From Variovorax ginsengisoli (GTDB lineage Bacteria > Pseudomonadota > Gammaproteobacteria > Burkholderiales > Burkholderiaceae_C): a stretch of 64,000 nucleotides of DNA. The position numbers and the translations under genes were made by a program. The stretch spans positions 186,001 through 250,000 of the forward strand of contig NZ_JAUJZH010000007.1 of NCBI RefSeq assembly GCF_030486595.1. Reading direction: 5' to 3'. The notes under the pieces are model-generated. The model did not search any database and was not told where the DNA came from. It worked only from the letters and a program-made list of their open reading frames with translations. This document shows positions 40,204 to 51,648 of the stretch, in pieces; positions within the stretch are counted from its first letter, which is position 1, and each line of letters starts with the position of its first letter.

Positions 40204-40770
40204 ATGTCTGACCCGCAAAACACCCCCATTCACCCCGACACCCTGCAAGGCGAGCCCAGCCCCGAAGAGCGCGAGGCCGCCCAGGCGGCGAACGAGGCCG
40301 ACGCGCTGGCGGCGGCCCAGGCCGAGATCGCCGCGCTGCAGGCCAAGAACGCCGACCTCGCCGACCAGTTCCTGCGCGCCCAGGCCGACGTGCAAAACGC
40401 CCGCCGCCGCGCCGACGACGAGATCACAAAGGGCCGCAAGTTCGCGATCGAAGGCTTTGCCGAGAGCCTGCTGCCGGTACTCGACAGCCTCGAAGCCGGG
40501 CTGGCGATCCCCGACGCCTCGGTCGAGCACCTGCGCGAAGGCACCGAAGCCACCTTGCGCCAGCTGAAGAGCGCCCTCGAGCGCAACAAGGTGATCGAGA
40601 TCGCGCCCCCGGCCGGCAGCAAGTTCGACCCCCACCAGCACCAGGCCATCTCGGTCGTGCCGGTGCCGGGCCAGGAGCCCAACACCATCGCCAGCGTCCT
40701 CCAGAAGGGCTACACGATCGCCGACCGCGTGCTGCGCCCGGCCCTGGTGACGGTCAGCAGCCCGGGTTGA
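40204..40770 (+). CDS. grpE: nucleotide exchange factor GrpE
   Basis: A 188-residue dimeric co-chaperone that releases ADP from DnaK. The N-terminal half is acidic and coiled-coil ([31 protein letters not shown]). The C-terminal beta-wing has the family motif [13 protein letters not shown]...[17 protein letters not shown] across its last 40 residues. ATG 40204 gives the expected start; an in-frame ATG at 40183 adds seven residues. It is the first gene of the heat-shock operon. Confidence 0.95.
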   Translation: MSDPQNTPIHPDTLQGEPSPEEREAAQAANEADALAAAQAEIAALQAKNADLADQFLRAQADVQNARRRADDEITKGRKFAIEGFAESLLPVLDSLEAGLAIPDASVEHLREGTEATLRQLKSALERNKVIEIAPPAGSKFDPHQHQAISVVPVPGQEPNTIASVLQKGYTIADRVLRPALVTVSSPG

Positions 40771-40809
40771 GAAACCACAAGAAACCCACAGGAAATCCCC
40801 GCTCCATCC

Positions 40810-40837
40810 CTTGAATCGGCACGGGTTATCCACAAGT
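40810..40837 (+). promoter_or_regulatory. possible second sigma-32 promoter before dnaK
   Basis: CTTGAA (40810-40815) and CCACAAGT (40830-40837) with a 14-base spacer partly match the RpoH consensus. The -10-like half is weak (CCAC rather than CCCC). It would give dnaK extra transcription beyond grpE read-through. Confidence 0.35.
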
Positions 40838-40876
40838 TCACAACAACTTAATTTTCGAAAGTCCAGGAGAAAAAAC

Positions 40877-42814
<1,938 letters not shown>

Positions 42815-42832
42815 TCTTCAGGCCCTGAACGA

Positions 42833-42866
42833 GGCTGGACCCCCTGGCAAGGCGGTCCGGCCTTTT
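42833..42866 (+). terminator. partial terminator between dnaK and dnaJ
   Basis: GGCTGGACC pairs with GGTCCGGCC over 9 positions, one a T-G pair, around a 12-base loop, followed by only four T residues. It probably attenuates rather than stops transcription, lowering dnaJ relative to dnaK. Confidence 0.6.
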
Positions 42867-42906
42867 CCGCTTTCTGCCCCCCGATTTCGCCACCGACCCC
42901 CCGACC

Positions 42907-44046
42907 ATGGCCACCAAACGCGACTACTACGAAACCCTCGGCGTGCCCAAGAACGCAAGCGAGGAGGAAATCAAGAAGGCTTATCGCAAACTTGCGATGA
43001 AGCACCACCCCGACCGCAACCACGGCGACACCAGCAAGGAATCCGAGGCCAAGTTCAAGGAAGTCAAGGAAGCCTATGAAATGCTGTCGGACAGCCAGAA
43101 GCGGGCCGCCTACGACCAGTACGGGCACGCCGGCGTCGACCCGAACATGCGCGGCGGCCCGGGCGCGGAGGGCTTCGGCGGCTTCGCCGAGGCCTTCGGC
43201 GACATCTTCGGCGACGTCTTCGGCGGCGCCCGGGGCGGTCGCCAGGGCGGCGGGCGGCAGGTGTTCCGCGGCAGCGACCTGAGCTACGCGATGGAAGTCA
43301 CGCTCGAGGAAGCGGCCGAGGGCAAGGACGCCCAGATCCGGATCCCGAGTTGGGACGACTGCGACACTTGCAAGGGCTCCGGCGCCAAGCCCGGCACCAA
43401 GCCGATCACCTGCACCACCTGCCACGGCCAGGGCGCGGTCCAGATGCGCCAGGGCTTCTTCAGCGTCCAGCAGACCTGCCCGACCTGCCACGGCTCGGGC
43501 AAGATCATTCCCGAGCCCTGCACCACCTGCCACGGCCAGGGCAAGATCAAGAACAACAAGACGCTCGAAGTCAAGATCCCGGCCGGCATCGACGACGGCA
43601 TGCGCATCCGCAGCACCGGCAACGGCGAGCCCGGCACCAACGGCGGCCCGCCCGGCGACCTCTACATCGAGATCAGGCTCAAGAAGCACGAACTGTTCGA
43701 GCGCGACGGCGACGACCTGCATTGCGTGGTGCCGGTCAGCATCACCACGGCGGCGCTCGGCGGCGAGATCAACGTGCCGACGCTCAAGGGGGCCGCGGCG
43801 ATCGACATTCCCGATGGCACCCAGAGCGGCAAGCAGTTCCGGCTGCGCGGCAAGGGCATCAAGGGCGTGCGCTCGAGCTACCCGGGCGACCTGTACTGCC
43901 ATGTGCGGGTCGAAACCCCGGTCAAGCTGACCGAGCACCAGCGCAAGCTCATGAAGGAGCTCGACGAGTCGCTCAAGAAGGGCGGGGACAAGCACAGCCC
44001 GACCGACAAGGGCTGGTTCGACAAGGCCAAGGAATTCTTCAGCTAG
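42907..44046 (+). CDS. dnaJ: chaperone protein DnaJ (Hsp40)
   Basis: A 379-residue type I Hsp40. The J-domain (about residues 1-70) has the HPD motif at 34-36, which stimulates DnaK ATPase. A Gly/Phe-rich linker follows. The zinc-finger region has four CxxCxGxG repeats ([32 protein letters not shown]). The C-terminal client-binding domains include [12 protein letters not shown]. It ends the grpE-dnaK-dnaJ operon with a perfect terminator downstream. Confidence 0.98.
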   Translation: MATKRDYYETLGVPKNASEEEIKKAYRKLAMKHHPDRNHGDTSKESEAKFKEVKEAYEMLSDSQKRAAYDQYGHAGVDPNMRGGPGAEGFGGFAEAFGDIFGDVFGGARGGRQGGGRQVFRGSDLSYAMEVTLEEAAEGKDAQIRIPSWDDCDTCKGSGAKPGTKPITCTTCHGQGAVQMRQGFFSVQQTCPTCHGSGKIIPEPCTTCHGQGKIKNNKTLEVKIPAGIDDGMRIRSTGNGEPGTNGGPPGDLYIEIRLKKHELFERDGDDLHCVVPVSITTAALGGEINVPTLKGAAAIDIPDGTQSGKQFRLRGKGIKGVRSSYPGDLYCHVRVETPVKLTEHQRKLMKELDESLKKGGDKHSPTDKGWFDKAKEFFS

Positions 44047-44096
44047 CGCATTGCGCCGGCGGCGCCGACCGGCGCGCCGGCGCCGGCAATATCCAG

Positions 44097-44118
44097 GCGG
44101 CCTTCGGGCCGCTTTTTT
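44097..44118 (+). terminator. intrinsic terminator after dnaJ
   Basis: GCGGCC and GGCCGC form a perfect 6-base stem around the stable TTCG tetraloop, followed by six T residues. It closes the heat-shock operon 50 bases after the dnaJ stop. Confidence 0.92.
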
Positions 44119-44250
44119 CTTGTCCGCGTATTCCTGTAGGCGCCGGCGGTGGCGCCGGCGTTGGATCGGAAACAGATGATCCCCGCACCTGCACCCAACC
44201 TACAAGCCCTGGCGAAGCCGGCCCACAGCCGTGCCGTGCACGAATCGCCG

Positions 44251-44265
44251 CATGCTCGTAGCATG
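44251..44265. promoter_or_regulatory. inverted repeat upstream of prkA, possible activator site
   Basis: CATGCT and AGCATG flank a CGT centre in a perfect 15-base inverted repeat. It lies about 175 bases before the -24 element of the prkA promoter, a usual enhancer distance. The rest of the 475-base gap after dnaJ (44047-44521) holds the dnaJ terminator, an AT-rich stretch around 44310-44410 and the sigma-54 element. No gene was recognised in it. Confidence 0.4.
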
Positions 44266-44438
44266 TGTTCGGTGGCTGCAGCAGCCCGAGGCGGTTTGGC
44301 CAATTGCTGCCGCTTTCTGGAACTTTTTTGCAACGATCAAATTCTTATTTCAAAAGCAATTTGCTCGAAGCGTCGTTTGTTCTATGCTTTGAACAAGTTC
44401 ATGCCCGAGGGTATTTTCCACAGCGTGCACACATCACC

Positions 44439-44453
44439 TGGCACCATTCCTGC
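44439..44453 (+). promoter_or_regulatory. sigma-54-like promoter of prkA-yeaH-spoVR
   Basis: TGGCACCATTCCTGC fits the -24/-12 consensus except for C in place of the first T of TTGC. GG (44440-44441) and GC (44452-44453) are 10 bases apart, and the element lies 69 bases before prkA. The E. coli yeaGH operon is known to be sigma-54 and NtrC dependent, which supports the call. Confidence 0.72.
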
Positions 44454-44521
44454 GAAGAACGATGCGACGTGTGCGGCACGGATTTCCCGGGCAGCGCCCG
44501 GCTGACTCGATGGAGGTGTCT

Positions 44522-46447
44522 ATGGTGGATGTCATCAGCAACTTCGCAGCGCGATATGAGCGCACGCGCGAAGAGGTCTTGTCCCTTCAGGAATACCTGG
44601 AGATCTGCAAACGGGAGCCTCTGGCCTACGCCACGGCCGCCGAGCGGATGCTCAAGGCCATCGGCGAGCCCGAACTGGTGGACACGCGCAACGACCCCCG
44701 GCTCTCGCGCATCTTCGCCAACAAGGTCATCAAGATCTACCCGGCATTCCGCGAGTTCTACGGCATGGAAGACGCCATCGAGCAGGTGGTTTCGTACTTC
44801 CGCCACGGCGCCCAGGGGCTGGAAGAAAAGAAGCAGATCCTGTATCTGCTGGGCCCGGTCGGCGGCGGCAAGAGTTCGATCGCCGAGCGCCTGAAGCAGC
44901 TCATGGAGCACGTGCCCTTCTATTCGATCAAGGGCTCGCCCGTGAACGAAACCCCGCTGGGCCTGTTCGACGCGGCCGAGGACGGCGAAATCCTCGAAAA
45001 GGAATATGGCATTCCGCGGCGCTACCTGCAGCGGATCCTGTCGCCCTGGGCGGTCAAGCGGCTGGAAGAGTTCGGCGGCGACATCCGCCAGTTCCAGGTC
45101 GTCAAGCGCTACCCCTCGGTGCTGCGCCAGATCGCGGTCGCCAAGACCGAGCCGGGCGACGAGAACAACCAGGACATCTCCTCGCTGGTCGGCAAGATCG
45201 ACATCCGCAAGCTCGAAGACTACGCACAGGACGACCCGGACGCCTATGCCTACTCGGGCGGCCTGTGCCTGGCCAACCAGGGCCTGCTGGAGTTCGTGGA
45301 AATGTTCAAGGCGCCGATCAAGGTGCTGCATCCGCTGCTGACCGCCACCCAGGAAGGCAACTTCAAGGGCACCGAAGGCTTCGGCGCCATTCCGTTCGAC
45401 GGCATCGTGCTGGCGCACAGCAACGAAAGCGAATGGAAGGCCTTCCGCAACAACAAGAACAACGAGGCCTTCCTCGACCGGATCTACATCGTCAAGGTGC
45501 CCTACTGCCTGCGGGTCTCCGAAGAGATCAAGATCTACGAGAAGCTGGTGCGCAACTCGTCGCTCTCGGCGGCGCCCTGCGCGCCCGGCACCTTGCGCAT
45601 GATGGCCCAGTTCTCGGTGCTCACGCGGCTCAAGGAACCCGAGAATTCCAGCATCTTCAGCAAGATGCAGATCTACGACGGCGACAACCTCAAAGACACC
45701 GACCCCAAGGCCAAGTCGATGCAGGAGTACCGCGACTACGCGGGTGTCGACGAAGGCATGAGCGGCACCTCGACCCGCTTCGCCTTCAAGATCATCTCGA
45801 AGGTCTTCAACTTCGACAGCAGCGAGGTGGCGGCCAATCCGGTGCACCTGATGTATGTGCTCGAGCAGCAGATCGAGCGCGAGCAGTTCGCGCCCGAGAC
45901 CGAGCAGAAGTACCTGTCCTACATCAAGGAGCTGATGGCGCCCCGCTATGCGGAATTCATCGGCAAGGAGATCCAGACGGCGTACCTTGAAAGCTACTCG
46001 GAGTACGGCCAGAACATCTTCGATCGCTACGTCACCTACGCCGACTACTGGATCCAGGACCAGGAGTACCGCGACCAGGACACCGGCGAGGTCTTCGACC
46101 GCGGCTCGCTCAACGCCGAGCTCGAGAAGATCGAGAAGCCCGCGGGCATCAGCAACCCGAAGGACTTCCGCAACGAGATCGTCAACTTCGTGCTGCGCGC
46201 GCGGGCCGGCAACGCGGGCAAGAACCCGCTGTGGACCAGCTACGAGAAGCTGCGCACCGTGATCGAGAAGAAGATGTTCTCGAACACCGAGGAACTGCTG
46301 CCGGTCATCAGCTTCAACGCCAAGAGCAGCGCCGACGAAATGAAGAAGCACGAGGATTTCGTCAACCGCATGGTCCAGAAGGGCTATACGGCCAAGCAGG
46401 TCCGCCTGCTGTGCGAGTGGTATTTGCGGGTTCGCAAGAGTTCATGA
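44522..46447 (+). CDS. prkA: PrkA-family serine protein kinase (YeaG)
   Basis: A 641-residue AAA+-like protein kinase of the PrkA/YeaG family, linked in E. coli to adaptation to nitrogen starvation. Walker A is LLGPVGGGKSS (about residues 112-122). The downstream GFGAIPFDGIVLAHSNESEW and RVSEEIKIYEKLVRNSSL segments are family landmarks, and the C-terminal third is the PrkA kinase domain. ATG 44522 has GGAGGT 5 bases upstream; in-frame ATGs at 44510 and 44462 are less well placed. Length is close to E. coli YeaG. It is the first gene of the prkA-yeaH-spoVR set. Confidence 0.94.
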   Translation: MVDVISNFAARYERTREEVLSLQEYLEICKREPLAYATAAERMLKAIGEPELVDTRNDPRLSRIFANKVIKIYPAFREFYGMEDAIEQVVSYFRHGAQGLEEKKQILYLLGPVGGGKSSIAERLKQLMEHVPFYSIKGSPVNETPLGLFDAAEDGEILEKEYGIPRRYLQRILSPWAVKRLEEFGGDIRQFQVVKRYPSVLRQIAVAKTEPGDENNQDISSLVGKIDIRKLEDYAQDDPDAYAYSGGLCLANQGLLEFVEMFKAPIKVLHPLLTATQEGNFKGTEGFGAIPFDGIVLAHSNESEWKAFRNNKNNEAFLDRIYIVKVPYCLRVSEEIKIYEKLVRNSSLSAAPCAPGTLRMMAQFSVLTRLKEPENSSIFSKMQIYDGDNLKDTDPKAKSMQEYRDYAGVDEGMSGTSTRFAFKIISKVFNFDSSEVAANPVHLMYVLEQQIEREQFAPETEQKYLSYIKELMAPRYAEFIGKEIQTAYLESYSEYGQNIFDRYVTYADYWIQDQEYRDQDTGEVFDRGSLNAELEKIEKPAGISNPKDFRNEIVNFVLRARAGNAGKNPLWTSYEKLRTVIEKKMFSNTEELLPVISFNAKSSADEMKKHEDFVNRMVQKGYTAKQVRLLCEWYLRVRKSS

Positions 46448-46468
46448 TGAACTGAAGGAGTTCTGTCC

Positions 46469-47758
46469 GTGGCCATGCTGCAGCAGATCATCGACCGCCG
46501 GTTGTCGGGCAAGAACAAGTCCATCGGCAACCGCGAACGTTTCCTGCGACGCTACCGTGAGCAGATCGGCGAGGCTGTGCGCCGCGCCGTCAGCGGCCGC
46601 GGCATCCGCGACCTCGAACAGGGCGAGGACATCACGCTGCCCAAGCGCGATGTGTCCGAGCCCGTGTTCGGCCACGGCCAGGGCGGCGACCGAGAGTACG
46701 TGCATCCAGGCAACAAGGAGTACGTCAAGGGCGACCGCATCGAGCGGCCGCAGGGCGGCGGCGGTGCCGGCAAGGGCTCGCAGGCCGGCGACGGCGAAGG
46801 CGGCGAGGACGATTTCGTCTTCAGCCTGACCAAGGAAGAGTTCATGCGGGTCTTCTTCGAGGACCTCGCCCTGCCCCACCTGATCCGCACCCAGCTGGCC
46901 GAAGTGCCCGAATGGAAGAGCCACCGGGCCGGCTTCGTGAGCGACGGCAACCCGAGCAACCTTCACGTGGTGCGCTCGATGCGCGGCGCACTGGCCCGGC
47001 GCATCGCGCTGGGCGGCGACTCGCGGCGCGAGATCCGCGAGCTCGAAGCCCACCTGCTGCACCTGCAGCGCAGCCCGCGCGTGGCCGATGCCCTGGTGCA
47101 GCGCGAGATCCGCGAGACCGAGGCCAAGCTCGAAGAGCTGCGCAGCAAGGCCAAGCACGTGCCCTTCCTCGACCCGATCGACCTGCGCTACCGCAACCGG
47201 GTCAAGGTGCCGGTGCCCTCCGCCAAGGCCGTGATGTTCTGCCTGATGGACGTCTCCGGCTCGATGGACGAGGCCCGCAAGGACATGTCGAAGCGCTTCT
47301 TCATGCTGCTCTACATGTTCCTGACCCGGCACTACGAGAAGATCGACCTGGTCTTCATCCGCCACCACACCCAGGCCTCCGAGGTCACCGAAGAAGAATT
47401 CTTCCACGCCACCGAGACCGGCGGCACCGTGGTCTCGAGCGCCCTGACCTTGATGCTCGAGATCGTGCGGGCTCGCTACCCGAGCGGCGAATGGAACATC
47501 TACGGCGCCCAGGCCAGCGACGGCGACAACTGGCACCAGGACTCGGGACGCTGCCGCGAGCTGCTGGCCGACCACCTGCTGCCGCTGGTGCGCTACTACG
47601 CCTATGTGCAAGTCGCCGAAGCCGAGCAGAACATGTGGGAGGAGTACTCGCAACTGGCCGAATCCCACAAGAATTTCGCCATGCGCAAGGTCAGCGACGC
47701 GCAGGACATCTACCCGGTGTTCCGCGACCTGTTCAAGAAAGAGAGGGGGCCGGCGTGA
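46469..47758 (+). CDS. yeaH: YeaH/DUF444 family protein with VWA-like domain
   Basis: A 429-residue protein of the DUF444/YeaH family. The N-terminal half is basic and Gly-rich (about residues 85-110). The C-terminal half is a von Willebrand A-like domain with the metal-site motif DVSGSMDE near residue 260. GTG 46469 was chosen because AAGGAG lies 8 bases upstream; ATG 46475 is 14 bases from it. The protein is always found with PrkA and may act in the same starvation response, but its biochemical role is not established. It overlaps spoVR by four bases. Confidence 0.92.
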   Translation: MAMLQQIIDRRLSGKNKSIGNRERFLRRYREQIGEAVRRAVSGRGIRDLEQGEDITLPKRDVSEPVFGHGQGGDREYVHPGNKEYVKGDRIERPQGGGGAGKGSQAGDGEGGEDDFVFSLTKEEFMRVFFEDLALPHLIRTQLAEVPEWKSHRAGFVSDGNPSNLHVVRSMRGALARRIALGGDSRREIRELEAHLLHLQRSPRVADALVQREIRETEAKLEELRSKAKHVPFLDPIDLRYRNRVKVPVPSAKAVMFCLMDVSGSMDEARKDMSKRFFMLLYMFLTRHYEKIDLVFIRHHTQASEVTEEEFFHATETGGTVVSSALTLMLEIVRARYPSGEWNIYGAQASDGDNWHQDSGRCRELLADHLLPLVRYYAYVQVAEAEQNMWEEYSQLAESHKNFAMRKVSDAQDIYPVFRDLFKKERGPA

Positions 47759-49278
47759 ACGAGACCACGAAGACACGGACGCCATTGCCCAGTCCGTCGG
47801 ACTGGACCTTCGAGCTGATCGAGCAGTACCACAGCGAGATCGCCCGGGTGGCCAAGGGCTACAAGCTCGACACCTACGCCAACCAGCTCGAGATCATCAC
47901 GGCCGAGCAGATGATGGACGCCTATGCCTCGGTCGGCATGCCGGTCATCTACCGTCACTGGTCCTATGGCAAGCAGTTCATCGCCACCGAGAAGAACTAC
48001 CGCCGCGGCCACATGGGCCTGGCCTACGAGATCGTGATCAACTCCGATCCCTGCATCGCCTACCTCATGGAAGAAAACACCATGGCCATGCAGGCCCTGG
48101 TGATCGCCCATGCGGCCTACGGCCACAACAGCTTCTTCAAGGGCAACTACCTGTTCAAGATGTGGACCGATGCGTCGTCCATCATCGACTACCTGGTCTA
48201 TGCCCGAAAGTACATCAGCGAGTGCGAGGAGCGCCACGGCGTCGGGGCGGTCGAGGATCTGCTCGATTCCTGCCACGCACTCATGAACCACGGCGTCGAC
48301 CGCTACCGCCGGCCGCAGCGCCTGTCGCTGAGCCAGGAGCAGGCCCGGCGCGAGGAACGCGAGCACCATCTGCAGCAACAGGTCAACGACCTGTGGCGCA
48401 CCCTGCCGCGCAAGAGCGGCCGCACGGCCGAAGACGAAGAGGCGTCGAAGCGCTTCCCGGCCGAGCCCCAGGAAAACCTGCTCTACTTCATCGAGAAAAA
48501 CGCACCATTGTTGGACCCCTGGCAACGCGAAGTGGTGCGCATCGTGCGCAAAATCGGGCAGTACTTCTATCCGCAGCGCCAGACCCAGGTCATGAACGAG
48601 GGCTGGGCCACCTTCTGGCACTACACCCTGCTCAACACGCTCTACGACGAAGGCCTGCTGGCCGACGGCTTCATGATGGAGTGGCTGCAGTCGCACACCA
48701 ACGTGGTGTTCCAGCCGCCGATCGGGCATCGCGCCTACAGCGGGATCAATCCCTATGCGCTGGGTTTCGCGATGTTCACCGACCTGCGGCGCATCTGCGA
48801 AAAGCCGACCGAGGAAGACCAGCGCTGGTTCCCCGACCTGGCGGGCTCCAATTGGCTGACCTCGCTCGATTACGCCATGCGCAATTTCAAGGACGAGAGC
48901 TTCATCGGGCAATTCCTGTCGCCGAAATTGATGCGTGATTTCCGCTTTTTCACGGTCCGCGACCAGGAAAGCGAGCCCGAGCTCGAGGTTTCCGCCATCC
49001 ATGACGACAGCGGCTACCGGCAGCTGCGCGAATCCCTGTCGCGCCAGTACGACCTGAACCACCGCGAGCCCAACATCCAGGTCTGGAGCGTGAACCTGCG
49101 CGGCGACCGCGCGCTGACGCTGCGCCATACCCAGCACAACAACCGCCCGCTGCACGACAACGCCTCCGAGGTGCTCAAGCACGTGGCGCGGCTGTGGGGC
49201 TTCGACGTCCACCTCGAGAGCGTCGACAGCCAGGGCCGGATCAGCCACCGGAAGGTGACCGGGCCGCAAGCGGCCTAG
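47755..49278 (+). CDS. spoVR: SpoVR-family protein (YcgB)
   Basis: A 507-residue protein of the SpoVR/YcgB family, named after a Bacillus spore-cortex gene but widespread in non-sporulating bacteria. WTFELIEQYHSEIARVAKGYKLDTYANQLEIITAEQMMDAY holds the N-terminal signature in pieces, and NEGWATFWHYTLLNTLY and HAAYGHNSFFKGNYLF carry conserved His/Glu residues that suggest a metal site. Function is unknown; genetic linkage to PrkA and YeaH is conserved. The GTG start overlaps the yeaH stop (GTGA). The end overlaps the convergent tag gene by four bases. Confidence 0.93.
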   Translation: MNETTKTRTPLPSPSDWTFELIEQYHSEIARVAKGYKLDTYANQLEIITAEQMMDAYASVGMPVIYRHWSYGKQFIATEKNYRRGHMGLAYEIVINSDPCIAYLMEENTMAMQALVIAHAAYGHNSFFKGNYLFKMWTDASSIIDYLVYARKYISECEERHGVGAVEDLLDSCHALMNHGVDRYRRPQRLSLSQEQARREEREHHLQQQVNDLWRTLPRKSGRTAEDEEASKRFPAEPQENLLYFIEKNAPLLDPWQREVVRIVRKIGQYFYPQRQTQVMNEGWATFWHYTLLNTLYDEGLLADGFMMEWLQSHTNVVFQPPIGHRAYSGINPYALGFAMFTDLRRICEKPTEEDQRWFPDLAGSNWLTSLDYAMRNFKDESFIGQFLSPKLMRDFRFFTVRDQESEPELEVSAIHDDSGYRQLRESLSRQYDLNHREPNIQVWSVNLRGDRALTLRHTQHNNRPLHDNASEVLKHVARLWGFDVHLESVDSQGRISHRKVTGPQAA

Positions 49279-49925
49279 CGGACTGACTGGCGTGGGACTT
49301 TGAGCTTGGCGCGGGCCTTCAGCGCCAGGTCGCGGGCGTGGCAGCCCTCGATGTGGTCGTTGACCAGCCCCATGGCCTGCATGAAGGCATAGACCGTGGT
49401 CGGGCCGACGAAGCTCCAGCCGCGCTTCTTCAGGTCCTTCGACATCGCGATCGACTCGGGCGAGGTCGTGAAGCTCTGCAGGGCCGCGTGCGTGATCCGC
49501 TTCGGCCGAGAGGCCGGATCGGGCTCGAAGCGCCAGGCGTAGGCCGCCAGCGAACCGAACTCGCGGCGCAGTTCGATCACGCGGTGGGCATTGTTGATCG
49601 CCGACTCGATCTTGCCGCGATGGCGCACGATGCCGGCGTCGGCCAACAGCCGCTCGACGTCCTTCGGGCCGAAGCGCGCCATCTGCTCGGCATCGAAATC
49701 GGCGAAGCCGCGGCGGAAGGCGTCGCGCTTGTTGAGGATCGTGAGCCAGCTCAGGCCGGCCTGGAAGCCCTCGAGGCACAGCTTCTCGAACAGGCGCCGG
49801 TCGTCCGTGACCGGGAAGCCCCATTCGCCGTCGTGGTAGCGCTGGTAGAGCGGCGTTGCGGCGCACCAGCGACAGCGCCAGGCGCGGTCTTCGCCTTCGA
49901 ACAGGCCGGCTCGCTCGACCGTCAT
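49275..49925 (-). CDS. tag: DNA-3-methyladenine glycosylase I
   Basis: A 216-residue base-excision enzyme that removes 3-methyladenine from DNA. The N-terminus has the zinc-ligand cysteine in RCRWC, followed by [31 protein letters not shown], a Tag hallmark. [23 protein letters not shown] and later HARD supply the remaining substrate and zinc residues. The ATG overlaps the stop of the upstream enolase-superfamily gene (ATGA). The enzyme class is certain; its grouping with aroQ and a sugar-acid-type enzyme is unusual. Confidence 0.95.
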   Translation of the reverse strand: MTVERAGLFEGEDRAWRCRWCAATPLYQRYHDGEWGFPVTDDRRLFEKLCLEGFQAGLSWLTILNKRDAFRRGFADFDAEQMARFGPKDVERLLADAGIVRHRGKIESAINNAHRVIELRREFGSLAAYAWRFEPDPASRPKRITHAALQSFTTSPESIAMSKDLKKRGWSFVGPTTVYAFMQAMGLVNDHIEGCHARDLALKARAKLKVPRQSVR

Positions 49926-51034
49926 CCCGCAGGCTTCCGGAACGACTGCCAGGCGGCCGCGGTCGGCGTGGTGCCCGCGCCGGGCTGCTGCGGCAGGCGG
50001 AAGTGGCCATCGACGACCTCGGCCGGCTCTGTGAAGCAGTCCTTGATCCACGGGATGTACTCGAGCACCTCGCAGGCCGGATGCGCGTAGCTCAGGTGCA
50101 CGTGGACCTGGCTCATGTCGCCCGCGTGCGGCGCCACCGGCAGGCGGAAGGAATGGGCGGTCTCGCACACCTGGAGCACCTCGGTGATGCCGCCCATGCG
50201 CGTGACGTCGGGCTGGACCCAGTGGATCGCCTGCTGGGCGAAGAACTCGGAGAAGGCATCGGCGGTGTAGAGCTGCTCGCCGAGCGCGACCGGGATGCGG
50301 GTGGCGCGGGCCAGCGCCGCGTGGCCCTTGACATCGTCGTACCACAGGGGCTCCTCGAACCAGAGCAGGTCGAAGGGCTCCGCGCCGCGGCAAAAGCGCA
50401 GGCAGGTGGCGAGATCCCACTTGCCGTTGCCGTCGATCGCCAGCGTGACGGACGGCCCGATGGCTTCGCGCACGGCCTCGATGCGACGCAGGTCGCGGTC
50501 CACGCTGGAGCCGACCTTGATCTTGATGCCGGTGAAACCGTCATCGACCGCGCGCCGGGCGCCGTCCACCAGTTGCGCGTCGCCGATGCTGAGCCAGCCG
50601 ATGTCGGTGTTGTAGGCCCGGACCCGCGGCCGCACCTGGCCGCCGAGGAGTTTCCACAGCGGCACGCCGGCCGACTTGGCTTTCAGGTCCCACAGCGCGA
50701 CATCGATCGCCGCCAGCGACAGCGTCGTGATGCCGGCCCGGCCGATCCATTGAAGCGCGGGGTTGCGCGCCAGTTTCTGCCAGAGGCGACGGACGTCGCC
50801 CGCGTCCTCGCCGAGCAGGAGCGGCGCATGGCAGGTCGCGATGCAGCGCGTGATCAGCTGGTCGCCCGCCAAGTCGGCGTGGGTGCCGGTGAAGCCATGG
50901 CCGACCAGCCCGTCCTCGGTCTCGATCCGCGCGCCGATCACGCCCCAGTGCGTCAGGGTGTGCGTGCTGTCGGCGATCTGGCTGCCGGTGACCGGCACGT
51001 GCAGGATGAAAGGTTCGACCGAGACGATCTTCAT
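49922..51034 (-). CDS. mandelate racemase/muconate lactonizing (enolase superfamily) enzyme
   Basis: A 370-residue enolase-superfamily protein. The KxK base motif is GIKIKVG (about residues 178-184). Metal ligands appear as D in [11 protein letters not shown] in LWFEEPL and E in ALGEQLY, and the general-base His lies in [15 protein letters not shown], placing it in the mandelate racemase subgroup. Most such enzymes dehydrate acid sugars; the layout resembles L-talarate/galactarate dehydratases as I recall them. This would fit the missing dehydratase of the aldarate pathway, but sequence alone cannot settle the substrate. It overlaps both aroQ and tag by four bases. Confidence 0.85.
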   Translation of the reverse strand: MKIVSVEPFILHVPVTGSQIADSTHTLTHWGVIGARIETEDGLVGHGFTGTHADLAGDQLITRCIATCHAPLLLGEDAGDVRRLWQKLARNPALQWIGRAGITTLSLAAIDVALWDLKAKSAGVPLWKLLGGQVRPRVRAYNTDIGWLSIGDAQLVDGARRAVDDGFTGIKIKVGSSVDRDLRRIEAVREAIGPSVTLAIDGNGKWDLATCLRFCRGAEPFDLLWFEEPLWYDDVKGHAALARATRIPVALGEQLYTADAFSEFFAQQAIHWVQPDVTRMGGITEVLQVCETAHSFRLPVAPHAGDMSQVHVHLSYAHPACEVLEYIPWIKDCFTEPAEVVDGHFRLPQQPGAGTTPTAAAWQSFRKPAG

Positions 51035-51486
51035 TTGGCGCCGCTCACGCGCACCAGCGCCTCGATCGCCAGCGGATAGCCCTTGACGCCGAAGCCGACG
51101 ATGATGCCGCGCGCCGCCGGCGAGATGTACGAATGGTGGCGGAACTCCTCGCGCGCATGCACGTTGGAGATGTGCAGCTCGACCAGCGGCACGCTGGCGC
51201 CCTTGATGGCGTCGTGCAGTGCGACCGAGGTGTGGGTGTAGGCGCCGGGGTTCATCACCACGCCGAGCATCCGGCCGGCGGCGACTTCGCGTCCGGCCTC
51301 GTGGATCCAGTCGATCAGCTGGCCTTCGTGATTGGACTGCCGGCATTCGATCTCGATACCGAGCGTGGCGCCGGTCTCCAGGCACATGCGCTCGACGTCG
51401 GCCAGGGTTTCGTGGCCGTACTGCGCGGGCTCGCGCGTACCGAGGAGGTTGAGGTTCGGGCCATTCAGGACAAGAATCTTTTTCAT
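51031..51486 (-). CDS. aroQ: type II 3-dehydroquinate dehydratase
   Basis: A 151-residue enzyme of the shikimate pathway, forming dodecamers in the cytoplasm. The N-terminus has [20 protein letters not shown] with the catalytic Tyr and Arg on the flexible lid. [14 protein letters not shown] and [16 protein letters not shown] follow, and the catalytic His lies in [20 protein letters not shown]. It starts the leftward operon aroQ-enolase superfamily-tag. The annotated function is secure. It could also be co-opted in quinate catabolism, but no quinate genes are visible. Confidence 0.96.
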   Translation of the reverse strand: MKKILVLNGPNLNLLGTREPAQYGHETLADVERMCLETGATLGIEIECRQSNHEGQLIDWIHEAGREVAAGRMLGVVMNPGAYTHTSVALHDAIKGASVPLVELHISNVHAREEFRHHSYISPAARGIIVGFGVKGYPLAIEALVRVSGAK

Positions 51487-51648
51487 GGCTCTCTTTTTAT
51501 CAGGTGCGGCACCGCATTTTCGGCCCGCCCGCCGGATCGGGCAAACGCGGCGGCCGGCCGCCCGCGGTCCGCGCGCGGGTCGAGCGCCAGCGCTGTGGGC
51601 CTCGCTGGCCGGCCAGGGCCTGCTCGATCCGGCGCTGGTGCCCGGACC

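Noticed and set aside
44119..44438. Short plus-strand frames between dnaJ and prkA
   Set aside because: They cross the terminator or AT-rich promoter region, lack ribosome sites and show no recognisable protein features.
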